Source of the DNA: an uncultured Burkholderiales bacterium
GTDB taxonomy: Bacteria > Pseudomonadota > Gammaproteobacteria > Burkholderiales > Burkholderiaceae_C
DNA: 49,899 bases
Direction of reading: 5' to 3'
NCBI GenBank assembly: GCA_903820745.1
Contig: CAIJIT010000154.1
Location: forward strand, 1-49,899
Under the pieces are notes generated by a model. It was given only the letters and a program-made list of their open reading frames with translations, searched no databases and was not told the origin of the DNA. Both the position numbers and the translations under genes were made by a program. Shown one piece after another: positions 32,561 to 41,500 of this stretch (position 1 is the first letter of the stretch; each line of letters begins with the position of its first letter).

Positions 32561-32578
32561 TTGACGCTGGCGTGACAT
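32561..32578 (-). promoter_or_regulatory. Pho box before the hemolysin-III/PAQR gene
   Basis: Minus strand ATGTCAC-GCCA-GCGTCAA has two GTCA cores 11 bp apart (10/14). GAAGAT starts 11 bp after the box as a possible -10, and the ATG is 22 bp downstream, as at the glycosyltransferase. Confidence 0.6.
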
Positions 32579-32736
32579 GAGCGGGTCAGCCAGGTATTGG
32601 TTGCCCCGGATAAGTACGACAGGAAAAATAGCCAATCAGCAAGCCATGCAACCCCCGCCTTGAGTGGGTAGTCAAGCGCCAGGTTTACCGCGATAGTCCA
32701 ACCCAGGGATAGTCAAGCCGGAATCAGGGACAGATC

Positions 32737-32985
32737 ATGCATTTCGAACAAGTCGATGTCGGGGAATACAGGATTTATGCCGGGGCGATCGAGCGGCCGC
32801 GCCAGTTTGGCTACGTGGCTGCGGTGGTGGTGATGCGCGAGCGCGGCATGTCGCCTCAGGTTGAGGCTTTTCGCGACGAGAACCTGGCTTCAGGTTATGC
32901 CTGGACCTCGCCGGCCGAAGCCTTGCGCTTTGCCGTCAATGCCGGCCGCGATGCGGTCTTGTACCGGGCCGGCGCGGCTGTTTGA
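32737..32985 (+). CDS. Small conserved hypothetical protein (82 residues)
   Basis: The frame opens at an ATG preceded by CAGGGACAGATC and encodes MHFEQVDVGEYRIYAGAIER, then YVAAVVVMRERGM and EAFRDENLASGYAWTSPAEA. It looks like a soluble alpha/beta protein with a predicted short beta-hairpin. No signal peptide or known catalytic motif is seen. A bidirectional terminator follows. I do not recognise its function. Confidence 0.65.
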   Translation: MHFEQVDVGEYRIYAGAIERPRQFGYVAAVVVMRERGMSPQVEAFRDENLASGYAWTSPAEALRFAVNAGRDAVLYRAGAAV

Positions 32986-33045
32986 TGCGACGCTGGTAAA
33001 GCCTGCCGCCATTCGAGGCATGATCTTCGAATCAAGGCAGCAAGA

Positions 33046-33070
33046 AAAAGCGCGCTCGAGGCGCGCTTTT
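33046..33070. terminator. Bidirectional rho-independent terminator
   Basis: AAAAGCGCGC and GCGCGCTTTT form a perfect 10-bp stem with the loop TCGAG. The A-rich side and T-rich side give a terminator on both strands. It serves the small gene ending at 32985 and the aminopeptidase ending at 33072 from the other side. Confidence 0.92.
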
Positions 33071-33071
33071 A

Positions 33072-34901
33072 TCAGGCCGTTAGCGCCTCGGTGCGCAGCA
33101 GCAGCCAATCCAGCGCCGCGCCGCTGACCAGCGGGCTCAGCCGGCTGCGGACTTCCTGGTGGTAACGGTTCAACCAGGCCAACTCGTCGCTGCGCAGCAA
33201 GCTGCGGTCGATACAACGGGTGTCGATCGGGCAAAGTGTCAGGGTTTCGAACGCCAGCATTTCGCCGAACTGGCCTTGCTCGGCGATCGCTTCGGGCGTC
33301 ATCATCGCGACGTTGAGCACCAGGTTCTCGATCCGCACGCCCCATTGGCCCGGCCGGTACAAGCCCGGCTCGACCGAGGTGATCATCCCCGGCTCCATCG
33401 CCATATTGGCATCAGGAATGGTCTTGGAAATGCTTTGCGGGCCTTCGTGCACGTTCATGAAGTAGCCCACGCCATGGCCGGTGCCATGCCCATAGTCGAT
33501 GCCATGGGCCCAGAGCGGCGCGCGCGCCAGCGCATCGAGCATCGGACTCAAGGTGCCGCGCGGGAAGCAGGCGCTAGAGAGCGCCAGCGTGCCTTTGAGC
33601 ACCAGCGTGTAATCGCGTTTTTGCGCGGCACTGACCTGTCCAATTGGCCAGACCCGGGTGATGTCGGTGGTGCCGCCGAGGTATTGGCCGCCGGAGTCGA
33701 TCAGCAACATGCCGTTGCCGCTGATTTCAGCATGCGATTCGGCCGTGGCGCGGTAATGCGGCATGGCGCCATTGGCATTGAAGCCGGCGATGGTCGGAAA
33801 GCTCAGGCCGACAAAACCCGGGCGCCTGGCACGCGCGGCACTCAGTTGCTCGTCGACGCTGAGCTCGGTGAGCCGCTCGCCACGCGCCTGAGCCGCTTCA
33901 AACCAGGCATAGAACTCGCACATCGCCGCACCGTCCTGCGCCATCGCCTCGCGGACGAAAGCGGCTTCTGCAGCGGTCTTACGGCTCTTGGCCAAGGTGC
34001 TGGGGTTGATCGCCTCGATCACCCGTACGCCGGCGGCAACTGCCTCGCGCAGGCCCAGCGTGACGCGTTTCGGGTCGAGCAGCAAGCTGGCATTGGCGGG
34101 CATGGTGAGCAAGGCCTGTGGCGCTTGCGCATAGTCGGCCAGTTGCACGCCATCAGCGGCCAGTCGCGCTTGCAGCGCAGCAGGTACCTTACCGGCGCCG
34201 ACGAACAGCGTGGCATGTTCGGAATCAAGCAGCAGATGGGCCAGAAAAACCGGGTTGTACTCGACATCGGCACCGCGCAGATTGAGCAGCCAGGCGACAT
34301 CGTCGACGGTGGAGATGAAATGGTGGCTGGCTCCGGCCAGTTTGAACTGCGTGCGCACCAGGGCCAGCTTGTCGGCGCGCGAAACGGCGGCCTGAGGCGG
34401 CAGATGCTCGTAGACGGCTGCGCTTGGCAAACCGGGACGATCGGCCCAGGCGGCTTGCACCAGATCGACGTCGCTGCGCAAATTGATGCCGGCGCGCTGC
34501 ATGGCTGCACCGAGCATCTGCGCCAAGGCCAGGCTCAGCACCTGGCCGTCCACCGCCAGCGATTCACCCGACTGTAATTGCCCGGCGATCCATTCGATGA
34601 AATGGGTGGCGGCGCCGGTCGGGATTTTGACCAGCGCGATGCCGGTGCCGTCCAGCTCTTTTTCGGCCTGTGACCAGTAGCGGCTGTCGGCAAAGATGGC
34701 GGCTTGCTTGCGGGTGACGACCAGCGTGCCCATCGAACCGCTGAAGCCCGATAGCCATTGCCTGCCTTGCCAGCGCTCGGGCAGGTATTCGGACAGATGC
34801 GGATCGCTCGATGGCACCAGGCAGGCGTGCAAGCCCTGGTCGATCATGGCAGCGCGCAGCTTGTCGATGCGCTGGGCGATGGTGGCTTGGCGAGTTTGCA
34901 T
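33072..34901 (-). CDS. Aminopeptidase P family protein (M24B, Xaa-Pro aminopeptidase)
   Basis: This 609-residue protein has the three-domain layout of the long aminopeptidase P form: two creatinase-like N-domains (~5-310), the M24 pita-bread catalytic domain (~320-540) and a C-terminal extension. Metal ligands are visible in LLIDSGGQYLGGTTDITRVW (two Asp), HGTGHGVGYFMNVHEGP (His), MITSVEPGLY (Glu) and RIENLVLNV (Glu). It removes N-terminal residues preceding proline in the cytosol. It appears to be transcribed alone. Confidence 0.92.
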   Translation of the reverse strand: MQTRQATIAQRIDKLRAAMIDQGLHACLVPSSDPHLSEYLPERWQGRQWLSGFSGSMGTLVVTRKQAAIFADSRYWSQAEKELDGTGIALVKIPTGAATHFIEWIAGQLQSGESLAVDGQVLSLALAQMLGAAMQRAGINLRSDVDLVQAAWADRPGLPSAAVYEHLPPQAAVSRADKLALVRTQFKLAGASHHFISTVDDVAWLLNLRGADVEYNPVFLAHLLLDSEHATLFVGAGKVPAALQARLAADGVQLADYAQAPQALLTMPANASLLLDPKRVTLGLREAVAAGVRVIEAINPSTLAKSRKTAAEAAFVREAMAQDGAAMCEFYAWFEAAQARGERLTELSVDEQLSAARARRPGFVGLSFPTIAGFNANGAMPHYRATAESHAEISGNGMLLIDSGGQYLGGTTDITRVWPIGQVSAAQKRDYTLVLKGTLALSSACFPRGTLSPMLDALARAPLWAHGIDYGHGTGHGVGYFMNVHEGPQSISKTIPDANMAMEPGMITSVEPGLYRPGQWGVRIENLVLNVAMMTPEAIAEQGQFGEMLAFETLTLCPIDTRCIDRSLLRSDELAWLNRYHQEVRSRLSPLVSGAALDWLLLRTEALTA

Positions 34902-35010
34902 AGATAGGCTCCGGCAGTTGCCGGTACGCCGGGCTGGCGCAGCGGACCGCGATGTTTGGTTTGTACGACTTGGACGCGGATTGTAGGCGGCGATGGCAGT
35001 TTGGGCGGCG

Positions 35011-35724
35011 CTAGCCGAGCCAGTCGAGGCTTGCCTGAGCCGGCTGCCGACTGGCCAGCAACAGCTTGGTCTGCTCAGCCGGTGCGGGATCGAACTCCTC
35101 TGCTTCGGGCAGGCGCACCAGGTTCAGCGCTTGCTCGATCGTCCCATTCAACCAGCAATCCCAATCCTCGATCCGCAGCCGGATTACTGCGCGTTTGTCC
35201 TGCTGGTCAGGCGGTAGCGCTGGATCCGGTTTGTGCAGGCGACTCAGCAGCGGGTGGCCATCGCAGTTCATCGTCAGCATGGAATAGTTGGGCAAGATTT
35301 CGCCGGTCTCGGGTTTGCGCCATTCGGACCAGATGCCAGCCAGGGCCCAGGGCAGGTCGTCGATGCGGCGCATCTGCCACCAGACATTGCGGCCGGTTTC
35401 CCAATTTGGTTCCTGATAAGACTGCGCCGTGATGATGCAGCGCCGGCCGCTGCGCCAAGCGTCGCGGTAGGTCGGCCGTTCGGCCACCGACTCGATTCTT
35501 GCGTTGTTGGTGAGGATGGCGCGCGAGGCCGGTTTGGCCTGGCTGGCCCGCGGCGCGATCATGCCCCATTGCCCGGGCAATGCCTGGCGCTGCCCACCTT
35601 GCTGGCGGATGAAAACCCCTTGGCCGAAGGGCCCGACAGCCCCTTGCGGCAACTCGTCATGGACCTGGGCCTTGAAGTAGTTGCTGATCTCGGCCTTGGG
35701 CGATAAATGGTAGAGGTTGCACAT
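35011..35724 (-). CDS. SRAP-domain protein (YedK/HMCES family)
   Basis: This 237-residue protein starts MCNLYHLS, so the catalytic Cys is residue 2 after removal of Met. Other SRAP active-site residues align: Asn74 (LTNNARIE), Glu105 (AQSYQEPNW) and His164 (SRLHKPDP). SRAP proteins form a thiazolidine crosslink with abasic sites in single-stranded DNA and protect them at forks. Upstream open frame is ignored because the Cys2 rule fixes the start at 35724. It is divergent from a WYL regulator. The C-terminus is a little longer than E. coli YedK. Confidence 0.9.
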   Translation of the reverse strand: MCNLYHLSPKAEISNYFKAQVHDELPQGAVGPFGQGVFIRQQGGQRQALPGQWGMIAPRASQAKPASRAILTNNARIESVAERPTYRDAWRSGRRCIITAQSYQEPNWETGRNVWWQMRRIDDLPWALAGIWSEWRKPETGEILPNYSMLTMNCDGHPLLSRLHKPDPALPPDQQDKRAVIRLRIEDWDCWLNGTIEQALNLVRLPEAEEFDPAPAEQTKLLLASRQPAQASLDWLG

Positions 35725-35796
35725 GGCCTGCGATGTTAATGCCCGGCTGGCGCCACGCAAAGCGCCGGCTGCGCTACATTCAGCACAGCTCAGACT

Positions 35797-36810
35797 GTGA
35801 GCGCCATGTGGCGACTGAAGATGGCCAAGACTGCGCGTGTCTACAAGATCGAAATGCTCATCCGCAACCGCGGCCATGTGAGTTTCCAGGCGCTGCTGGA
35901 CGAGTTGGAGGTGTCGCCGGCAACGTTGAAGCGCGACCTTGACTATCTGCGCGACCAACTCGGCGCGCCGATCGAATACGACCGTTTCCTCAATGGCTAC
36001 AGCTTTGGCGCCGACTATCGCGGCGAGAAGCATGAATTGCCGGGACTGTGGTTCAGCGAGCCCGAACTTTATTCGCTGCTGATGGCGCATCAGTTGCTCA
36101 GTGAAGTCGATGCCGAAGGCGTGATCAGCCGGCACCTGCAGCCGCTGCTCGAGCGCATCCACCAGATGCTGGGCAATAGCGAGGTCGATGCCAAGGAATT
36201 GCTGAAGCGGGTAAAAATCATCAGCCCGGCCAAACGACCGGTACCGACGCAGTATTTCGAGTTGGTCGCCGAGGCCTTGCTCAAGCGCAGCAAGCTGCAC
36301 ATCCGTTACCACACGCGGGGCCGCGGCAAAGTCAGCGAACGCGAGTTGTCGCCACAGCGTCTCGTGCATTACCGCAATACCTGGTATCTGGACGCCTGGT
36401 GCCACATGCGCGAGAAGCTACTGCGTTTTGCGCTGGATGCGATAGAAGCAGCGACAACGCTTGATGGACGGGCCAAGCAGTTGTCATTGCAACAGCTTGA
36501 AGCCGAAATGGACGGTGGCTATGGCATCTATGCGGGGGCAAAGAAGCAGTCGGCCACGCTCTTGTTCGAGGCCCAGGCCGCGCAATGGGTCAGCCGCGAA
36601 CAATGGCATGCCGATCAGGTCGGACGCTGGCTTGACGATGGCCGCTTCGAGCTGAAATTGCCCTATGCGAGCGATACCGAAATCATCATGGACATCCTGC
36701 GCCATGGTGACGATGTGCAGGTGCTGCATCCAGCAGCTTTGCGCGCAGCGGTGCTTGAGCGCTTGCAATCGGCGGTAAAGAAATACAAGGTCAAGGCCGC
36801 TGCTGATTGA
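35797..36810 (+). CDS. WYL-domain transcriptional regulator
   Basis: The protein has up to 337 residues. A DeoR-like winged helix lies near the start (YKIEMLIRNRGHVSFQALLD, VSPATLKRDLDYLRDQLG), followed by a WYL ligand-sensing domain (LVHYRNTWYLDAWCHMREKL) and a C-terminal WCX extension (VSREQWHADQVGRWLDDG). WYL regulators commonly sense nucleic acid or nucleotide signals and often stand near defence or DNA-repair genes. Here the divergent SRAP gene fits that picture. The GTG at 35797 is given; the ATG at 35821 (MAKTARVYK) is an equally good start. Confidence 0.85.
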   Translation: MSAMWRLKMAKTARVYKIEMLIRNRGHVSFQALLDELEVSPATLKRDLDYLRDQLGAPIEYDRFLNGYSFGADYRGEKHELPGLWFSEPELYSLLMAHQLLSEVDAEGVISRHLQPLLERIHQMLGNSEVDAKELLKRVKIISPAKRPVPTQYFELVAEALLKRSKLHIRYHTRGRGKVSERELSPQRLVHYRNTWYLDAWCHMREKLLRFALDAIEAATTLDGRAKQLSLQQLEAEMDGGYGIYAGAKKQSATLLFEAQAAQWVSREQWHADQVGRWLDDGRFELKLPYASDTEIIMDILRHGDDVQVLHPAALRAAVLERLQSAVKKYKVKAAAD

Positions 36811-36823
36811 ATGCCAAGCCGGG

Positions 36824-37813
36824 TCAATCCCGGCCGGCACCGAGGTGGGATAGGAAGCGGGTCAGTTGGCTGTCGACGGCCGGAGTCAAGGTTTGTCGGG
36901 CCAGGTTGGTCAGGCGTTTGATGGTCTCGGGGGTGGCCACATCAAGCCCCAGGCCGCCGTCGACCGGCCAGTCAGCGTCGAGCTGCAGATAACGCTCGCC
37001 CAACCGGTCTTGCATCATCGCCTTGACATGCTGCTGTTGCGCTGAAATCAAGGTCATGATCAGGCGTCCGTCAGACAACCATCCGACCGCTCCGGCATCT
37101 TCGGCAATGTCTGCCTCAGGGCGGTAGCGCCTGGCCGCCGTTCCGACGGCCAGCATCGCCATGCGGGCTGGGTCAATGCCGACGTAGTGCTCGAGCTCAT
37201 GCATTGCTACCTGATCTGGCGCTACCGCGAACAGGCCGCCATCGGCATAGAGCGTGCGAGCGATTCGCACGGCTGGAAAATACGCTGGCGCGGCGCAGGC
37301 CGCCATTGCAACGTCGACAGCGCGTAGATTGCTGTCGCCCAGCGATGCATGGCCATGCGGTGTCTTGAAAATTTTCGTGCTGCAGTTGCCGACATCGACC
37401 GCCGTCACCACCAAGGGGTGGATCGCTTCGCCCAGGCGGCGGTCACCGAATTCTGTTTGCAATGCCTCTCGAAGCGCCTGGCCGGTGTACTTCGGCCCGA
37501 GCACCGAGCGGCTCAGGTCCAGCAACTTGGTGACTGCGTTGGCGGGCAGGGCACGCTTGGAAAAAACCTCGGGCCCACGCTGAATGAAAAGCTGCGAAAT
37601 GCGCGCCATCGGCAACTCGAAAGCCAGCCCGAGCGCGAGCAGCCCGCCAATTGAGGATCCAGCCAGCAGATCGAAATGTCTTGCCAACGGAATGCCAGCT
37701 CTGGCCTCCAGCATTTCCAGCACCTTGACCGTATAGAGGCCGAGAAAGCCACCACCTGCCAGTGACAGCAGATGGTAGGTTTCACGGTCAGCGGGGATTT
37801 CTGCAACGGACAT
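36824..37813 (-). CDS. Patatin-like phospholipase
   Basis: This 329-residue protein has a complete catalytic dyad layout: oxyanion loop AGGGFLGLY (residues ~20-27), nucleophile GSSIGG (Ser54) and the late DGG (LYADGGLF). It hydrolyses acyl chains from phospholipids or related lipids. The sequence around LSLAGGGFLGLYTVKVLEML is similar to the phospholipase effectors of CBASS (CapV), but no cyclic-nucleotide synthase is nearby. It may simply be a lipid-turnover enzyme. It is convergent with the WYL regulator (13 bp between stops). Confidence 0.85.
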   Translation of the reverse strand: MSVAEIPADRETYHLLSLAGGGFLGLYTVKVLEMLEARAGIPLARHFDLLAGSSIGGLLALGLAFELPMARISQLFIQRGPEVFSKRALPANAVTKLLDLSRSVLGPKYTGQALREALQTEFGDRRLGEAIHPLVVTAVDVGNCSTKIFKTPHGHASLGDSNLRAVDVAMAACAAPAYFPAVRIARTLYADGGLFAVAPDQVAMHELEHYVGIDPARMAMLAVGTAARRYRPEADIAEDAGAVGWLSDGRLIMTLISAQQQHVKAMMQDRLGERYLQLDADWPVDGGLGLDVATPETIKRLTNLARQTLTPAVDSQLTRFLSHLGAGRD

Positions 37814-37979
37814 GGGTGGATTTCTCGGCAGGGTGCGGGTCAGGTTCGAGGCTAGCGGTGATCCTTGGCGCGGCAGTTGACGGCAGTCAGTAGCGTTTCA
37901 GGCAGGGCCGATTTCGGCCGCATTTGATGATTCGCAAGCGCAGCTTGCCGATGCGGCCGACTATGTTGTTGGCATCGTT

Positions 37980-38005
37980 GGGCGGCAATCAAGGGCTTGC
38001 CGCCC
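37980..38005 (+). promoter_or_regulatory. Leader hairpin before the host-attachment-like gene
   Basis: A perfect 9-bp stem, GGGCGGCAA / TTGCCGCCC, with an 8-nt loop lies 29 bp before the start codon. No T-run follows. It could be a leader structure, a terminator remnant for upstream transcription, or an operator. Confidence 0.4.
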
Positions 38006-38033
38006 CGGATTTCTTGAACTGCAAGGAGACCTT

Positions 38034-38501
38034 ATGGCTTCGACTGAAATGATCTGGTTGTTGATCGCCAATGCATCGCGTGCAAGAATTTTTGAATGGT
38101 TGAAAGGACAGGGTGGTCACTTGCGCGAGGTGGCTGATTTCGTTCATCCGCAAAGCCGCATGAAGGGCAGCGAGCTCAGCAGTGATCGGGCCGGTCATAC
38201 CCAGCGCACACAGGGGGATAGCGATGTAGGCGGCGCTTCGCTCGACCATCGCAGTGAAGCAAGGCGCAAGGAGCATGTGCTGTTCGCGCGCGAGCTGGGT
38301 GAACATACCGACAAGGCCTTGCAGGCACATCGATTCAGCGCCTGGGTGCTGGTGGCGTCGAATCCGTTTCTGGGCGAGTTGAACACGCAGTTGAGTCCGG
38401 CTTGCAGCAAGGCGCTAACGGCCAAATTGGCGAGCGATTGGACTGATCTTGACCTGCCCCAGATTGAGCAGCGCTTGACCGCGCTGGAGCTCTTGCGTTG
38501 A
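38034..38501 (+). CDS. Host-attachment (baeRF-like) family protein
   Basis: This 155-residue protein matches the host-attachment family by its opening MIWLLIANASRARIFEW, the central variable linker with FVHPQSRMKGSEL, and the ending HRFSAWVLVASNPFLGELN. The family adopts a fold like archaeal release-factor domain 1 (baeRF) and has no firm role in free-living bacteria. An AAGGAG site is six bases before the ATG. It ends one base before the convergent glucan synthase. Confidence 0.85.
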   Translation: MASTEMIWLLIANASRARIFEWLKGQGGHLREVADFVHPQSRMKGSELSSDRAGHTQRTQGDSDVGGASLDHRSEARRKEHVLFARELGEHTDKALQAHRFSAWVLVASNPFLGELNTQLSPACSKALTAKLASDWTDLDLPQIEQRLTALELLR

Positions 38502-38502
38502 T

Positions 38503-41500
38503 CTATTGGTCGGCTGAAAGTTCGAGCAGCAGGGTCGAGCGCTCTGGAAGGCGATCGAATTCAACCCATTGCCCGATGGCAATGCTCAGCGTCCCCGGCG
38601 GCAGCGAGGCACCGGTTGGTAGTCCGGTGCGACGGAGCAGCAGGGTGATTTGCTTGCCGCGCAAACGCAAGTGCAGCTGCGCTTGCGGCCAAGTTGGCGG
38701 CAGACAGGGGCGCAGGCAGAATTCTCGGGCCTGAATCTGCAGTCCGAGCAAGGACTCGATGGCAGCCCGGTACAGCCATGCCGCCGAGCCGGTGTACCAA
38801 CTCCAGCCGCCGCGCCCCTGGTAGGGCGGGGCCGAGTAGATGTCACCAGGCATCACATAGGGCTCGATCGCATACACCTGCCTTCGGCCTGCCTCTGCGC
38901 TGCGATGCGCGGGGCTGAGCATGCAGAAATATTCCCAGGCCAGTGAGGCGTTGCCGAGTTGTGCCTGTGCCATCACGGCCCAGACCCCGGCATGTGAGTA
39001 TTGACCGCCGTTCTCGCGCACACCGGCTGGGTAAGCCTGGATATAGCCGGCGTTGTCGGCGGCATGCTGCAACGGCGGGTCGAGCAGGCGTATCAGCCCG
39101 GTTTTCCGGTCGACCAGCAGCGCATCGGCACTTTGCATCGCTTGCGCGGCCCTGGCATCACCCGGCGGCGAGGCGAAGACACTCCAGACCTGGGCGATCA
39201 GGTCGATCCGGCATTCATCGTTGGATTGCGAACCGAGTGGATGGCCATTGTCGAAATAGGCGCGCCGGTACCAGGCGCCATCCCAGCCATGCAGATCGAC
39301 TGCCTTGCCCAGGGACTGCCTGGCGACTTCCCAGCGCAAGGCGCGACTGTCTTCGCCGCGTTCACGTGCCATCGGCAGCCAGTCGCGTAGGATCACCAAC
39401 AGGAACCAGGCGAGCCAGACCGACTCGCCGCGCCCTTCATGGCCAACGCGGTTCATGCCGTCGTTCCAGTCGCCGCATCCCATCAAGGGTAGGCCATGGT
39501 CGCCAAAACGCAAGCTGCGGTCGATGGCTCGCGCACCATGTTCGTACATGCTGGCATGGCTGCTGTCGATGGCGGGAATGCAGTAGATGTCCTCCGCCCC
39601 GGCGGGTATCGTCGGCCCCTCGAGGAATGTGACCGATTGTTCGAGCAAGGCCCTGTCGCCGCTGACTTGCAGATACTGCTGGATGGCATAGGGTAGCCAC
39701 AGCAGGTCATCGCTGAAACGGGTGCGTACCCCGGCACCGCTGGGCATATGCCACCAATGCTGGACATCGCCGGCGGCAAATTGCCGCGATGCATGCAGCA
39801 GCAGTTGTTTGCGCAACAGGTCGGGTCTGGCATATGCCAAGGCCATAGCGTCCTGCAACTGGTCGCGAAAGCCGCTCGCCCCGCTGGCCTGATAGAAGCC
39901 TGCCTTGGCCCAGATCCGGCATGACAAGGTCTGGTAGATCAGCCAATGGTTGACCAGGGCATCGAACAGCGGATCAGGTGTCGTGACGCGGATCGCGGAT
40001 AGCAATTGCTCCCATTCCGAATTCACTTGGCTTGCCTGCTCTTTGAGGAAGCCCGGCGCACTCACCCGACGCGCCTGCGCCAGTGCTTGCATTTGATCTG
40101 GTGCGTAGCCAATCACCCATGAAAATGAATACGACTCGCCCGGCAGCAGGTCCAGATCGGTGGCAATTGCACCGCAAGGGTCAAGGCCGAAGCCCTGAGC
40201 GCTGCCGAGTCGGTCGGGCAATTGCAGCGTACCTTCTTGATCAAAAAACTCCTTGCGCGCACAACTCCATTGAGTCACCGATTGCCCGACCAGCATCAGA
40301 TAGGCCGTGCCATTGCCGAAGCCGCCGCTGTGTTCGATCTGCCGCGCCATCACGGCCTGAGCGGCTGGCTCGAAGCTGGTCTGCAGCGTCATCCGGTCGC
40401 GCCGCTGGGCACCCAATTGCCATTCGACCATGCCGACAAGTCGTAACCGATGAGGTTTGGATCCGGTGCAGTTGATGCGAAGTCGCAGCCATTTCACTGC
40501 TTCCTGCGGATGCACCATGACCGTGGTTTCAATCGCAAGCCCGTCCCGGTCCTGCGAAAAGCTGCTGCTGCCGGGCCGATGAACAACCTGGTAGCCGGCT
40601 TCACCATTGCGATCCAATTCCGGCAGCAGACCGAATACGGCACCGTTCGAGCGGTCCTGCACGAGGAAATGCTCACCCGCAGGATCAAGTAAAGGATCGT
40701 TGCTCCAGGGTGTCAGTTGGTTCAAACGGCTGTTATTGGCCCAGGTGTAGCCACCTCCCGATTCGGTGACGATGCAGCCGAAATGCGAGTTGGCCATCAC
40801 GTTGGCCCAGGGCCTTGGCGGCAATTGCATGGCATTGATGTCGATTTCGAAGCTGCCACCGGCCTGGCTGAATCGGCCCGGCGCTGAATCCGCCGGCCAA
40901 GCGGCGCCGGCAGCGCTGCGATGTGAGGGCGCATGCGTGGTGCTGCTTCTGCCCGCTTCAACTGCATCAGTGACTGTGCCGCTGCGCAAGGCCTTGAGCA
41001 GCAGTTGATTCAAGGGGCTGCCGTCCAGCACCAAGTCGATGCGCGCGTTAGCGCAAAGGGCGGCCAGTTCCTGCGGGCTGACATCGCTCAACTGCAACAG
41101 CCGTACGCTGCCGCGATCTGACTGCGGCTGGTCACTGCCAACACTGTTGCGCAAGGCCAGGATATGTTGTTGCAGTGGCATCAGATAAGAGTGGGGCTCG
41201 CCGTTCACGACCATCAGGTCGCAACGCAGGCCCACCAGATCCCACATCCGGTGGGCCGTCAGCAGTGTGCGTAGAGCGCGCAGACCCAGGGAACTGCTGA
41301 TTCGCACCAGCAATATCGGTCGCTCGCCCGAGATCGCAAAGCGCCAGAGCGTGCGCCGGTCCAGCATCGTTTCAGGCGTTTCCTGCTGGCGCGTACAACT
41401 GACTGTCATCGGTGTTGCCAGGTCTTGCATATATTGCAGATCGAGTCCGCTCAGACGAAGTTCGCGTTGGCGAATCCGCGCCAGAGTGAGGGACATCAGC

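Noticed and set aside
32660-32720. Three TAGTC-containing repeats before the 82-residue gene, as a possible riboswitch or operator
   Set aside because: The spacing is irregular, no conserved aptamer elements are seen, and the units are too short.
36824-37813. A CBASS anti-phage operon around the patatin gene
   Set aside because: No CD-NTase, Cap2 or Cap3 gene is adjacent, and the neighbouring genes are on other strands. The patatin alone is not evidence for CBASS.
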